In this document: in pieces, positions 1 through 6,320 of the stretch
Position numbering within the stretch: position 1 is the stretch's first letter
Layout: the number at the start of each line of letters is the position of its first letter
Source: Candidatus Atribacteria bacterium
GTDB taxonomy: Bacteria > Atribacterota > Atribacteria > Atribacterales > Atribacteraceae
Reading direction: 5' to 3'
Assembly: GCA_026390275.1 (NCBI GenBank)
Contig: JAPLGF010000058.1
Coordinates: forward strand, 1 to 13,636
DNA length: 13,636 nucleotides
Position numbers and translations under genes: made by a program
The notes under the pieces: generated by a model
Database searches by the model: none
What the model was told of the DNA's origin: nothing
The model's input: the letters and a program-made list of their open reading frames with translations, nothing else

Positions 1-2
1 CC

Positions 3-203
3 CTCATCGCCGTTGCCAAGATGTTTAAGGACCATCTTTCTCATATCGTATCCTTTCTTACTCACCGGATCACCAATGCGGTGGCGGAAGGGATCAACAG
101 TAAGATCCCACAGATCAAATCAGCAGCTCGGGGATTCCGGAGCTTTCATAATTACCGGATGGCCATTCTCTTTCATGGTGGTGGGTTAAACCTTTACCCA
201 TAG
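3..203 (+). pseudogene. ISL3-family transposase, C-terminal end (runs in from the left edge)
   Basis: An open frame enters from base 3 and stops at TAG 201-203, giving about 66 residues. It ends with the tail typical of ISL3 (IS204/IS1001/IS1165) DDE transposases: an N-A-V-A-E-G-I-N-S-K-I stretch, the basic segment P-Q-I-K-S-A-A-R-G-F-R, then F-H-N-Y-R and a final G-G-L-N-L-Y-P. In this family the Glu of the (E)GIN segment is the last residue of the DDE triad; I infer the same here. The rest of the gene lies outside the window, so I cannot say whether the element is intact. The tail itself shows no stop or frameshift. It differs in sequence from the second ISL3 remnant near 5963-6316, so they are separate insertions. 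The family call is firm, the status unknown. Confidence 0.8.
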
Positions 204-273
204 AAATCTCAGAAGAACCAAATTTATTTTTAATGTTTTCCTTTAATAAACAAAAAACGTGGAGTATCATGTT

Positions 274-279
274 TATAAT
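274..279 (+). promoter_or_regulatory. Possible -10 box upstream of the nfeD-floA operon
   Basis: A perfect TATAAT lies 59 bases before the TTG start at 338, in an AT-rich stretch between the transposase tail and the operon. No good -35 box is visible 16-18 bases further upstream, and the TG is one base out of place for an extended -10. It is a candidate only. Confidence 0.3.
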
Positions 280-318
280 AACCAAGAAAAAATTTTGACC
301 GTTTTTGGGGGGTTAAGC

Positions 319-330
319 AAGGAGGGAGGA
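319..330 (+). promoter_or_regulatory. Strong ribosome binding site that fixes a TTG start
   Basis: AAGGAGGGAGGA is a near-perfect Shine-Dalgarno tract. Its distal GGAGGA ends 7 bases before TTG 338. No in-frame ATG exists before the transmembrane segment, so this site decides the TTG start of the NfeD-type gene. Confidence 0.75.
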
Positions 331-337
331 ATATTTT

Positions 338-1744
338 TTGTTTATAACTGCTTTATCCAATATTTTTACTATCTTTTTTCTCAAACAAAGAAAGAAATGT
401 TTCCAAGCGGTTTTTTTCGTTTTACTGATATTGGTAATTGTATCAATTCCTCTTTTTTCTTCAGAAAAACCTTCTGTCTTTTGGGTTCCGCTTAAAGATG
501 TATCTGACCTGGGAGCGGTGGAATGGGGTTTGGCCAGTTTTACCCGACGAGCTTTATTGGAAGCCCAGGAACAAGGAGCTGAGGTTGTGGTGTTTGAGAT
601 CGATACCTTTGGTGGTCGGGTGGATGCCATGCTCTTCATGAAAGACCTTATCCTCAATGCCCCCATAAAAACTGTCGCTTTTGTGAATTCCAAAGCCTGG
701 TCGGCAGGAGTCTTTCTGGCCCTTTCCTGTGAAGTGATCATGATGGCGCCCGATGCAAGTATGGGAGCAGCTGAACCGCGAACCGGCCAGGAGACCGCGG
801 AAACTCCCCCTGATCCCAAAACCATCTCAGCTATCAGAGCACAGATCGAGGCTCTGGCCGAAACCCGAAAACGTGATCCCCATCTTTTTGCAGCTATGGT
901 AGACCGGAATATTGAGATTGAGGGGTTGAAGGAGAAAGGAGAACTATTAACCCTGACTGCAACTGCTGCTTTAGAGCGTGGGGCCGCCGATTATATCGCT
1001 CGAAATCAACAGGAAGTCCTGGAAAAATTGGGTTTGAAAGAACCGGTGATCAACACTCTGTCTCCCTCCTGGTCTGAAACCCTGGCAAGGATATTGACCC
1101 ATCCAACCATCGTCCCACTCCTTCTTCTGGTTGCTTTTGGGGGAATTTTAATTGAGATTATGACTCCCGGATTTGGATTTCCGGGAGCAGCAGGAATCGT
1201 TGCTCTTTTGCTTTTTTTTGGAGGAAGGTATTTCGCAGGACTTGCCGGTTGGGAACCGCTCATTCTATTTCTGGCAGGTATTCTTTTGTTGAGTTTGGAA
1301 TTATTAGTAATACCGGGTTTTGGAATCACCGGAATTACTGGAATCGGGGCTCTGGCAGTTTCCCTTTACCTGGTATTAAGAACCACCAGCGTTCTGTTTT
1401 GGGAGGTGGCTTTCAGCCAGTTGTTGTTGTATATGGCTATAATGGGGGGGATTTTTTTGGTTCTTCTCTTCTTTTTACCGAATAACCCGATCTGGAAGAA
1501 AATGGGACTTTATAAAAATGACCAACAACAGGAAATTCTCGAAGAAAAGGCTTTGAATGACCAGAGTCTGGTGGGGAAGAAGGGGCTCACCAAAACCATA
1601 CTCCGGCCTTCGGGTATTGTGGAAATAGAATGGAAGCGATATGACGTGGTCACTCGGGGAGAGTTTATTGAACCAGGAAAAATAGTGGTAGTGGATAAGG
1701 TAGAAGGAAACCGTATTATTGTCCAAATTGAGAGAGGGGTGTAA
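338..1744 (+). CDS. NfeD-type membrane-bound serine protease (ClpP-class, long form)
   Basis: This 468-residue protein has the layout of long NfeD/YqeZ-type proteins. An uncleaved signal or anchor helix spans residues about 22-40. A ClpP-like serine protease domain follows at about 45-235. A block of roughly four membrane helices lies at about 255-385, and a soluble OB-fold NfeD domain at about 405-466. The protease carries I-D-T-F-G-G-R-V (88-95), the nucleophile context A-W-S-A-G with Ser122, and M-G-A-A-E-P (142-147). Lys161 sits about 40 residues after the serine, the spacing of the Ser-Lys dyad in this family, but I assign it only by position. TTG is taken as start because of the strong site at 319-330. 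The floA-type gene follows after 4 bases. In Bacillus the equivalent pair (yqeZ, floA) acts in membrane microdomains and stress responses; the same role here is inferred. The gene looks intact. Confidence 0.92.
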   Translation: MFITALSNIFTIFFLKQRKKCFQAVFFVLLILVIVSIPLFSSEKPSVFWVPLKDVSDLGAVEWGLASFTRRALLEAQEQGAEVVVFEIDTFGGRVDAMLFMKDLILNAPIKTVAFVNSKAWSAGVFLALSCEVIMMAPDASMGAAEPRTGQETAETPPDPKTISAIRAQIEALAETRKRDPHLFAAMVDRNIEIEGLKEKGELLTLTATAALERGAADYIARNQQEVLEKLGLKEPVINTLSPSWSETLARILTHPTIVPLLLLVAFGGILIEIMTPGFGFPGAAGIVALLLFFGGRYFAGLAGWEPLILFLAGILLLSLELLVIPGFGITGITGIGALAVSLYLVLRTTSVLFWEVAFSQLLLYMAIMGGIFLVLLFFLPNNPIWKKMGLYKNDQQQEILEEKALNDQSLVGKKGLTKTILRPSGIVEIEWKRYDVVTRGEFIEPGKIVVVDKVEGNRIIVQIERGV

Positions 1745-1748
1745 AAAG

Positions 1749-2726
1749 ATGGATGTTACCGGATATTTAATTCCTGCGATCGTTATTTTGATTGTTATCA
1801 TTGCTTTTTTTTCGTTGGTTCCTTTGGGGCTCTGGATATCAGCATTAGCAGCTGGGGTAAAAATCAGCATTCTTACTCTGATAGGAATGAAGCTGAGACG
1901 AGTTCCCCCAGCGGGCATCATCCTGCCTTTTATAAAGGCAACCAAAGCGGGTCTTAATTTGGATGCCGGATTATTAGAAGCTCATTATTTGGCCGGTGGG
2001 AATGTTGACCGGGTGGTAATATCCATGATTGCTGCGGAGAGAGCGGGAATCCCACTTCCTTTTCAAAGAACCTGTGCCATTGACCTGGCCGGACGGAATG
2101 TGTTGGAAGCAGTTCAGATGAGCGTTCTTCCCAAAGTCATTGAAACTCCGGAGGTCGCAGCAGTCGCAAAAGACGGAATTGAATTAAAAGTGAAAGCCCG
2201 GGTCACAGTACGAACCAACATTGATCGGTTAATCGGTGGAGCAACTGAAGCCACCATTATTGCCCGGGTTGGAGAAGGTATTGTTACCACCATTGGTTCA
2301 TCTCTTTCTCACAAAACCGTTCTGGAAAACCCGGATAACATTTCAAAAACGGTTTTGGGAAAAGGACTGGATGCCGGAACGGCTTTTGAAATTCTCTCCA
2401 TTGACATTGCCGATATCGATGTTGGAGAAAACATTGGAGCCAGATTACAGACTGACCAGGCTGAAGCCGATAAGAGGGTCGCCCAGGCTAAAGCGGAAGA
2501 AAGACGAGCCATGGCTATTGCGCTGGAACAAGAAATGTTGGCCTATACTCAGGAAATGAGGGCAAAAGTGGTTGAAGCAGAGACAGAAGTTCCCAGAGCT
2601 TTGGCTCAAGCCCTTCGGGAAGGGAAGTTAGGATTTATGGATTATTATTCCCTTCAGAATTTACAAGCCGATACCAGGATGAGAGATAAGCTGGGAAAAA
2701 AGGAGGAAAAAGGAAAACATGAATGA
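1749..2726 (+). CDS. floA: Flotillin-like protein FloA (SPFH-type membrane scaffold)
   Basis: The 325-residue product is close to the roughly 330 residues usual for FloA. An N-terminal hydrophobic hairpin (about 6-45) anchors it in the membrane. The conserved early segment R-V-P-P-A-G-I (51-57) and the A-H-Y-L-A-G-G-N-V-D-R-V stretch (78-89) follow, then the SPFH/band-7-like core through about residue 230. An Ala/Glu-rich coiled coil (about 232-285) promotes oligomer formation, and the end is highly charged. FloA forms membrane foci that organise signalling and secretion proteins. ATG 1749 is chosen because GAGAGGGG lies about 9 bases upstream and the protein then starts directly at the hydrophobic segment. 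A TTG at 1719 in the same frame would overlap the nfeD gene by 26 bases and add ten charged residues. Four bases separate the genes, so they are surely cotranscribed. Confidence 0.95.
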   Translation: MDVTGYLIPAIVILIVIIAFFSLVPLGLWISALAAGVKISILTLIGMKLRRVPPAGIILPFIKATKAGLNLDAGLLEAHYLAGGNVDRVVISMIAAERAGIPLPFQRTCAIDLAGRNVLEAVQMSVLPKVIETPEVAAVAKDGIELKVKARVTVRTNIDRLIGGATEATIIARVGEGIVTTIGSSLSHKTVLENPDNISKTVLGKGLDAGTAFEILSIDIADIDVGENIGARLQTDQAEADKRVAQAKAEERRAMAIALEQEMLAYTQEMRAKVVEAETEVPRALAQALREGKLGFMDYYSLQNLQADTRMRDKLGKKEEKGKHE

Positions 2727-2916
2727 CCAGAAAAACCTGGAAAACGGTTTTTCTTCCAAAGAACCGGAACCAATCTCATTTGAACAAATGGTTCAGAAAA
2801 ATTTCGATTCATTTTACCTTTTTCACGAAGTTTTTTCCGAACCGGTTTGCCGGAAAATGTATCCGTTGTTAGCTTCATACCCCTGGAAGCCTCTCTCTTT
2901 GAGAAAATATCCTTAA
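2719..2916 (+). CDS. Small hypothetical protein, third gene of the nfeD-floA operon
   Basis: A 65-residue ORF starts at an ATG that overlaps the last 8 bases of floA. AGGAGGAAAAAGGA just upstream (2701-2714) is a good ribosome binding site, which favours translation by coupling. The product is soluble, acidic at its start and aromatic-rich in the middle (F-D-S-F-Y-L-F-H), with one Cys, and it ends in a basic tail. I recognise no domain. In Bacillus a third small gene (yqfB) also follows floA, but I see no similarity I could defend. Dispersed repeats begin shortly downstream, so this may be the N-terminal part of a longer gene that was cut. That it is translated is moderately likely; its function is unknown. 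Confidence 0.45.
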   Translation: MNDQKNLENGFSSKEPEPISFEQMVQKNFDSFYLFHEVFSEPVCRKMYPLLASYPWKPLSLRKYP

Positions 2917-2935
2917 AAAATAAGGTGTAAGGCCC

Positions 2936-2967
2936 ATCCTGCCTGAGAGACTCAATTCCATCAGGAT
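2936..2967 (+). terminator. Weak candidate terminator after the nfeD-floA operon
   Basis: ATCCTG (2936-2941) can pair with CAGGAT (2962-2967) across a 20-base loop. CCTGA/TCAGG inside offers an alternative register. A short T-rich run (CTTTTCG) follows. The stem is short and the loop long, so this is only a plausible stop for the operon. Confidence 0.22.
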
Positions 2968-2994
2968 CTTTTCGTTAAAAAGTGCAATACAAAA

Positions 2995-3037
2995 GATGAG
3001 ATTACCACGTCGTAGAAACCACTCCTCGCAATGACAG
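2995..3037 (+). repeat. Dispersed hairpin repeat, family 1, copy A (degenerate)
   Basis: It begins GATGAGATTACCACGTC and ends CTCGCAATGACAG, the two conserved flanks of the family. The outer arm ATTAC (3001-3005) pairs with GCAAT (3028-3032) at four of five positions, and the inner GTAG/CCAC pairing has one mismatch. Related copies lie at 4241-4294, 4433-4478 and, inverted, at 13519-13562. Confidence 0.6.
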
Positions 3038-3110
3038 CAGAGGAGTGGAAGGTCGAAGATATTGAAAGTATATTTAAGTTAAGGTATTTGCAAATCACAG
3101 CGTTTTCAGG

Positions 3111-3151
3111 ATAGACCCTCATGCCGCGCTGCGGCACCAGATGAGAATGTA
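3111..3151 (+). repeat. Dispersed hairpin repeat, family 2, copy 1
   Basis: The element reads ATAGACCCTCATG, then a GC-rich hairpin, then CACCAGATGAGAATG. The outer arms CTCAT (3118-3122) and ATGAG (3141-3145) are complementary, and the inner arms GCCGC (3123-3127) and GCGGC (3131-3135) pair perfectly around a 3-base loop. A second copy with a different inner stem lies at 7956-8000. Confidence 0.55.
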
Positions 3152-3262
3152 AACTCAAAGCTCGACACGCCATGGCGCTCCAATAGACACCCCCATCTTG
3201 ACCTCAATGTAATCCATAAGATTTCACTGGACATTGATAGAGAAAAGCGATACTTTCACCGC

Positions 3263-3805
3263 ATGATCGTATGCGGCCAAGAGTTTACTGATATCATGAT
3301 CCAGAAAATCCAAGAAAAAGTCAACCAGGAACCAGAGCTCTCCCGGGGAGTGATTTCAAGAGGGGTCTGTGAGTGGCTCTATTGGAAAAGTCCCCATGGG
3401 AAGATGAAAGAGATGAGCTGTCGAGTGGCTCTCTTAAGACTGGAACGGCGGGGGAAACTGACGCTCCCGTCTCCTAAGTCCCGGCCCTTTCCCCAAAGAA
3501 ACCCACCTCCCTCCCCTTCTTTGGATGCCGACTGGGTGAAGGGGGAATTCCAAGGAGCGAGCTGTGGCGATGAACGTCTCAATAAACGCCTCCTTACCAT
3601 TGTCCGGGATTTTTACGCCTGTCCGGAAGGGAATATCCCCCAGGCCTGTGGGAGTAAAGCCAAAACCAAGGCCTGCTACCGCTTCTTTGATCATCCAGAA
3701 ATTGCCATGAACACCCTGCTTTCCCCTCATTATGAGGCCACCCGAAAGCGAGTGGCCCAAGAACCCCTGGTCTTGGCTCTTCAAGACACCACCTTCCAGT
3801 TATCC
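3263..3805 (+). pseudogene. IS4-type transposase with DruA-like N-terminal domain, truncated
   Basis: The frame opens with M-I-V-C-G-Q-E-F-T and a domain of about 70 residues (L-S-R-G-V, V-C-E-W-L-Y-W-K-S-P-H-G-K, M-S-C-R-V-A-L-L-R-L-E-R-R-G). This resembles the N-terminal region of DUF4338/DruA proteins. A Pro-rich linker (about 69-87) leads to the Tn5/IS4 DNA-binding region (about 91-165: W-V-K-G-E-F, C-G-D-E-R-L-N-K-R-L, K-A-C-Y-R-F-F). It ends at L-A-L-Q-D-T-T (171-177), whose Asp175 would be the first catalytic Asp of the DDE triad. Homology stops near residue 180. The open frame continues to 4048 only by reading the antisense strand of an IS1634-type fragment. The later catalytic residues are missing, so the gene is dead. 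The family assignment is from memory of these motifs. Confidence 0.72.
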
Positions 3806-3818
3806 GGTGCCTGGCACC
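3806..3818. repeat. 13-base palindrome at the junction of two transposase remnants
   Basis: GGTGCCTGGCACC is a perfect inverted repeat around a central T. It lies exactly where IS4-type homology stops and the antisense IS1634-type fragment begins. A one-mismatch copy occurs at 5918-5930, just upstream of the ISL3 remnant. Confidence 0.6.
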
Positions 3819-4132
3819 AAGTTATCAAGTTGGTGCTGATGGATGTAAGTCGCAAGTTTACTGCGGGGGGAAAGGAGATGCTGGCAAACCAGGAGAAACA
3901 GGGAGGCGTTCAAATCGAATTGGATATTGCGGGACCAGGAAAGACCGAGAGTAATGGAGGGAAGGCCAAATTGTTTATAGAGTTTCTGGTAGACGATATA
4001 GCCATACCCGGTGAGTTCTCCTGCGGAGAGGACTCCGTGATCTGGTGATGAGGAAGCTTTAGAAAGGGCCATGAGGGTCTGGGCGATTTTTTGATACTGG
4101 GGATTCCCTTCTTTTTGAAGGGTCAAATTCTA
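3807..4132 (-). pseudogene. IS1634-type transposase fragment (N-terminal half)
   Basis: The minus-strand frame from 4126 down to about 3807 translates to a segment resembling the region before the first catalytic Asp of IS1634-type DDE transposases. It has G-Y-I-V-Y-Q-K-L-Y-K-Q-F-G-L-P, then R-N-I-Q-F-D-L-N-A-S-L-F, then H-L-L-S-P-R-S-K-L-A-T-Y. A stop (4130-4132) breaks the frame upstream, so the true N-terminus is lost or mutated, and everything after T-Y-I-H-Q-H-Q is gone. It lies head-on against the IS4-type remnant and ends at the palindrome 3806-3818. It cannot encode an active transposase. The family call is moderately sure. Confidence 0.55.
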
Positions 4133-4240
4133 AAAGGCTTGATATGACTGGATTTTTGCCTGTGGATAAGTGAAAAATCTTAAAAAACTGATAAAGTCAG
4201 GATCTTATTAAAAAATTGTTGATTTGTTGATTTGAAAAAA

Positions 4241-4294
4241 GATGGGATTCTCACGTCGGCTGGTAAAATATAGTCAGCCTCCTCAGAATGACAG
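4241..4294 (+). repeat. Dispersed hairpin repeat, family 1, copy B
   Basis: It begins GATGGGATTCTCACGTC and ends CTCAGAATGACAG. The outer arms ATTCT (4247-4251) and AGAAT (4285-4289) are perfectly complementary, as are the inner arms GGCTG (4258-4262) and CAGCC (4275-4279). Compared with copy C both outer arms have changed together. Confidence 0.65.
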
Positions 4295-4432
4295 ACTCCT
4301 CAACTCCCTCGCCCCACCGTGGGATTATTTAATTTATCTTAATGGGGAAATTGAAAAAAAATTGGGATGAAAAGGCCGAATCCATCTTACTCTCCCTTCA
4401 TCCAAAGGGGGAAGTTTTTGAAAGTACAAAAA

Positions 4433-4478
4433 TATGAGATTGCCACGCCACTAGATTACAGTGTCTCGCAATGACGGA
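4433..4478 (+). repeat. Dispersed hairpin repeat, family 1, copy C
   Basis: It begins TATGAGATTGCCACGCC and ends CTCGCAATGACGG. The outer arms ATTGC (4439-4443) and GCAAT (4468-4472) pair perfectly, as do the inner arms CACT (4449-4452) and AGTG (4460-4463). Confidence 0.65.
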
Positions 4479-4613
4479 TGAAGAGGGAACCAGGCGCCCG
4501 GGAAATGACCTCCTCAGGATAAAGGAAAATAAAGTACGAAAATTTTTGACTTGTAAGAAGAGAAAGAACTGGGTTAAAACAAAATATTGGGAGAAGAGAG
4601 GAAGGAGGGTTAA

Positions 4614-4769
4614 ATGGATAAGAAAAAACATTTGGTTTTTTTCTGTATGGTAACCATGATGACCATTGTTGCTGGCTGTGGGGTAGGTGGAGTAATTTAC
4701 AACTGCTGTCCACCCATGGATTGGCTTGAGGCTGCCTTTGGGGACATTTGTCGAATGGGATGCCGGTGA
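4614..4769 (+). CDS. Very small Cys-rich lipoprotein (51 residues)
   Basis: ATG 4614 is preceded by GGAAGGAGGG with good spacing. The product starts with M-D-K-K-K-H, then a hydrophobic stretch (7-20), and has a lipobox I-V-A-G-C whose Cys22 would be lipidated after signal peptidase II cleavage. Only 30 residues remain in the mature chain. They hold four further cysteines: a Cys31-Cys32 pair in Y-N-C-C-P-P and a C-R-M-G-C motif (46-50) just before the end. Such a dense set suggests metal binding or disulfides, but I recognise no family. The BMP-type gene starts 64 bases downstream on the same strand, so cotranscription is likely and a shared envelope role possible. The chance that it is the remnant of a longer lipoprotein cannot be excluded. 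Confidence 0.6.
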   Translation: MDKKKHLVFFCMVTMMTIVAGCGVGGVIYNCCPPMDWLEAAFGDICRMGCR

Positions 4770-4833
4770 CCGTTTCAGGTCGGATCAATTTGTAATTGTT
4801 TATAGAAAATCCATTAGAGAGATTACAGAAGGG

Positions 4834-5904
4834 GTGATAAACACGAAAATTAACCAAAGGTCATTTCTTTCCATTATTCTTTTCCTCATTTTTCTTCTAA
4901 TTGGAACTCCCGTATCACTTTCGGAAGGAAAGCCGAAAGTGGCTTTATATATCAATGGAAACCTGAGTGACAAATCTTTTTTTGATTCGGCAGCTCGGGG
5001 TATCCATTGGGCGGTAAAGGAGTTGGGGATTAAAGCCAAAATTGTCGAAGGAGGCTATGATCCAACCCATTGGGAACCAGACCTGGAGCAGTTGGCCGAG
5101 GGAGACTGGGACCTGATCATCACCGGTACCTATCAGCTCATCGAAATCGTGGAGAAAATTGCTTCCACCCACCCTCAGAAGAAATTTGTCATCTATGATG
5201 CCAGTGTGGACTATTCCAAAGGAAATTTGGGAAATGTATATTCAATCCTTTACAAGCAAAATGAAGGATCTTTCTTAGTGGGGGCATTGGCGGCTTTATT
5301 GACCAATTCTACGGTTAACGATCTCAACCCGAATCAAGTCATGGGCTTTATTGGGGGCATGGATAATCCGGTCATCAACGACTTTAAAATTGGGTACATC
5401 CAGGGGGCCAACTATATTGATCCGAAAGTGAAGGCGCTGGCGTCTTATGCCGATTCTTTTAATGATCCGGCGAAAGGAAAGGAATTGGCTATCGTCCAGT
5501 ATGATAATGGAGCTGTTATCATATTCAATGTGGCAGCGAAGACTGGAATTGGTATTTTCTTGGCTGCTCAGGAGAGAAAGAAATTCGCGATTGGGGTTGA
5601 TTCCGATCAATATCTTCTCTTAAAAAAAGATGATCCAAAAAGAGCTGCCACCATCATCACCTCGATGATAAAAAGAGTTGACAGCTCTCTATTTCGTGCG
5701 ATACAGCTTCATCTGGTTGGGAAGTTGGAGTATGGAAAAGCCGAATCCCTGGGTTTAAAAGAAGGTGCAGTTGGGATAGCTGATAATGAGAATTACCAAA
5801 AAATCGTACCGGTTGAAATCCGAAAACGGATTCATGAAATTGAAAAGAAAATTATTGACGGGGAAATCATCGTCGATACCGTATTTGGAAAAAAATTAAA
5901 CTGA
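4834..5904 (+). CDS. BMP/Med-family (PnrA-like) secreted substrate-binding protein
   Basis: From GTG 4834 the 356-residue protein starts with a classic signal peptide (K-I-N-Q-R, hydrophobic 11-24, cleavage near S-L-S-E-G, 28-32). The mature chain has the type I periplasmic-binding fold of the BMP family, which brings nucleosides or related small molecules to ABC transporters. Marks are V-A-L-Y-I-N-G (36-42), the G-F-I-G-G-M-D-N-P-V-I stretch (171-181) followed by F-K-I-G-Y-I-Q-G-A, S-F-N-D-P-A-K-G (208-215) and G-V-D-S-D-Q (254-259). No Cys follows the signal segment, so unlike most PnrA proteins it is not a lipoprotein; the Cys-rich lipoprotein encoded upstream might anchor it, which is speculation. 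The frame is open back to 4726, but that start would bury the signal peptide. The ribosome binding site for GTG is poor, so the exact start is uncertain. No permease or ATPase gene is present nearby. Confidence 0.85.
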   Translation: MINTKINQRSFLSIILFLIFLLIGTPVSLSEGKPKVALYINGNLSDKSFFDSAARGIHWAVKELGIKAKIVEGGYDPTHWEPDLEQLAEGDWDLIITGTYQLIEIVEKIASTHPQKKFVIYDASVDYSKGNLGNVYSILYKQNEGSFLVGALAALLTNSTVNDLNPNQVMGFIGGMDNPVINDFKIGYIQGANYIDPKVKALASYADSFNDPAKGKELAIVQYDNGAVIIFNVAAKTGIGIFLAAQERKKFAIGVDSDQYLLLKKDDPKRAATIITSMIKRVDSSLFRAIQLHLVGKLEYGKAESLGLKEGAVGIADNENYQKIVPVEIRKRIHEIEKKIIDGEIIVDTVFGKKLN

Positions 5905-5917
5905 ATGTATAAGCTCA

Positions 5918-5934
5918 GGTCCCTGGCACCAGGG
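5918..5934. repeat. Palindromic junction before the ISL3 remnant
   Basis: GGTCCCTGGCACC (5918-5930) matches the palindrome at 3806-3818 except for one base. It overlaps a second perfect inverted repeat, CCCTGG-CA-CCAGGG (5921-5934). It sits just after the BMP-type gene and just before transposase remnant sequence begins. Confidence 0.5.
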
Positions 5935-5962
5935 TATTATCATTGGTTCTTCTCCCAAAAAG

Positions 5963-6316
5963 TTGATCAATAATCCCAATAAAAATGGACACCGCGTGCT
6001 CTTCTGGATAAGGTATTTGTATCAGCAAAACCAACCCAGAGGAGGCACAACGATGTCCCGGATACAGATTAAACCATTCTTTCATTTTTGTCGAGTCAAG
6101 GTGGTGAAACAGTCGTTTACAAAAATGCTGAAAAGAAATGCCTATGGAATTTTCAACCATTGCCAGTTTCTCATCAATACCAGTTGGTTGAAAGGAATCA
6201 ACAATAAGATTCAGGTGATTAAACGGAGAGCCTATGGCTTTCATGATGTTTAGTATTTCTCCTTAATCATTCAAGATTCCTTTGCAAGGAGCAATGAAAT
6301 TGGAGAAGAAACATAA
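5963..6316 (+). pseudogene. Second ISL3-type transposase, C-terminal remnant with an in-frame stop
   Basis: The plus-strand frame contains the usual end of an ISL3-type DDE transposase: a segment reading S-W-L-K-G-I-N-N-K-I-Q, then R-R-A-Y-G-F-H-D. After V the frame meets TAG (6251-6253). Beyond it translation continues in the same frame as Y-F-S-L-I-I-Q-D-S-F-A-R, which is how the family normally goes on after the G-F-x-D segment, to TAA 6314-6316. So one point mutation split the tail. The Glu expected before G-I-N-N is Lys, so a probable catalytic residue is also gone. The part before about residue 50 is too degraded to align by eye, and the N-terminal two thirds is missing. Confidence 0.7.
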
Positions 6317-6320
6317 ATAA

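Larger units (their letters stand above)
2917..3262. other. Gene-free stretch with two hairpin repeats
   Basis: Between the floA operon and the IS4-type remnant I see no convincing gene. The stretch holds the candidate terminator at 2936-2967, a repeat of the first hairpin family at 2995-3037 and one of the second family at 3111-3151. A minus-strand frame at 2961-3173 is open only because it runs through these repeats. Confidence 0.6.
4133..4613. other. Gene-free stretch with hairpin repeats
   Basis: I see no credible gene here. It contains a short direct repeat (TTGTTGATTTGTTGATTTG, about 4216-4234), two family 1 hairpin repeats (4241-4294 and 4433-4478), and purine-rich sequence before the lipoprotein gene. 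A lone DnaA-box-like TGTGGATAA lies at 4161-4169 but has no companions. Short frames crossing the repeats look like by-products. Confidence 0.6.

Noticed and set aside
1719..1748. Upstream TTG start for floA
   Set aside because: It would overlap the nfeD gene and put a charged stretch before the membrane hairpin; ATG 1749 has its own binding site and family-like start.
2961..3173. Minus-strand frame of 70 residues
   Set aside because: It is open only because it crosses two hairpin repeats; it has no ribosome binding site, and its translation matches the kind of spurious protein such repeats produce.
3806..4048. C-terminal third of the 261-residue IS4-type frame as real protein
   Set aside because: The opposite strand here encodes recognisable IS1634-type sequence, so this part is antisense read-through.
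4161..4169. TGTGGATAA, a perfect DnaA-box match on the minus strand
   Set aside because: It is a single box with no neighbours, no AT-rich unwinding pattern tied to it and no dnaA or dnaN gene, so not an origin.
4726..4833. N-terminal extension of the BMP-type protein
   Set aside because: It would bury the signal peptide by 36 residues and overlaps the lipoprotein gene in another frame.
5915..6244. Minus-strand frame of 109 residues
   Set aside because: It is the antisense of the ISL3 transposase remnant, whose plus-strand translation shows the family motifs.
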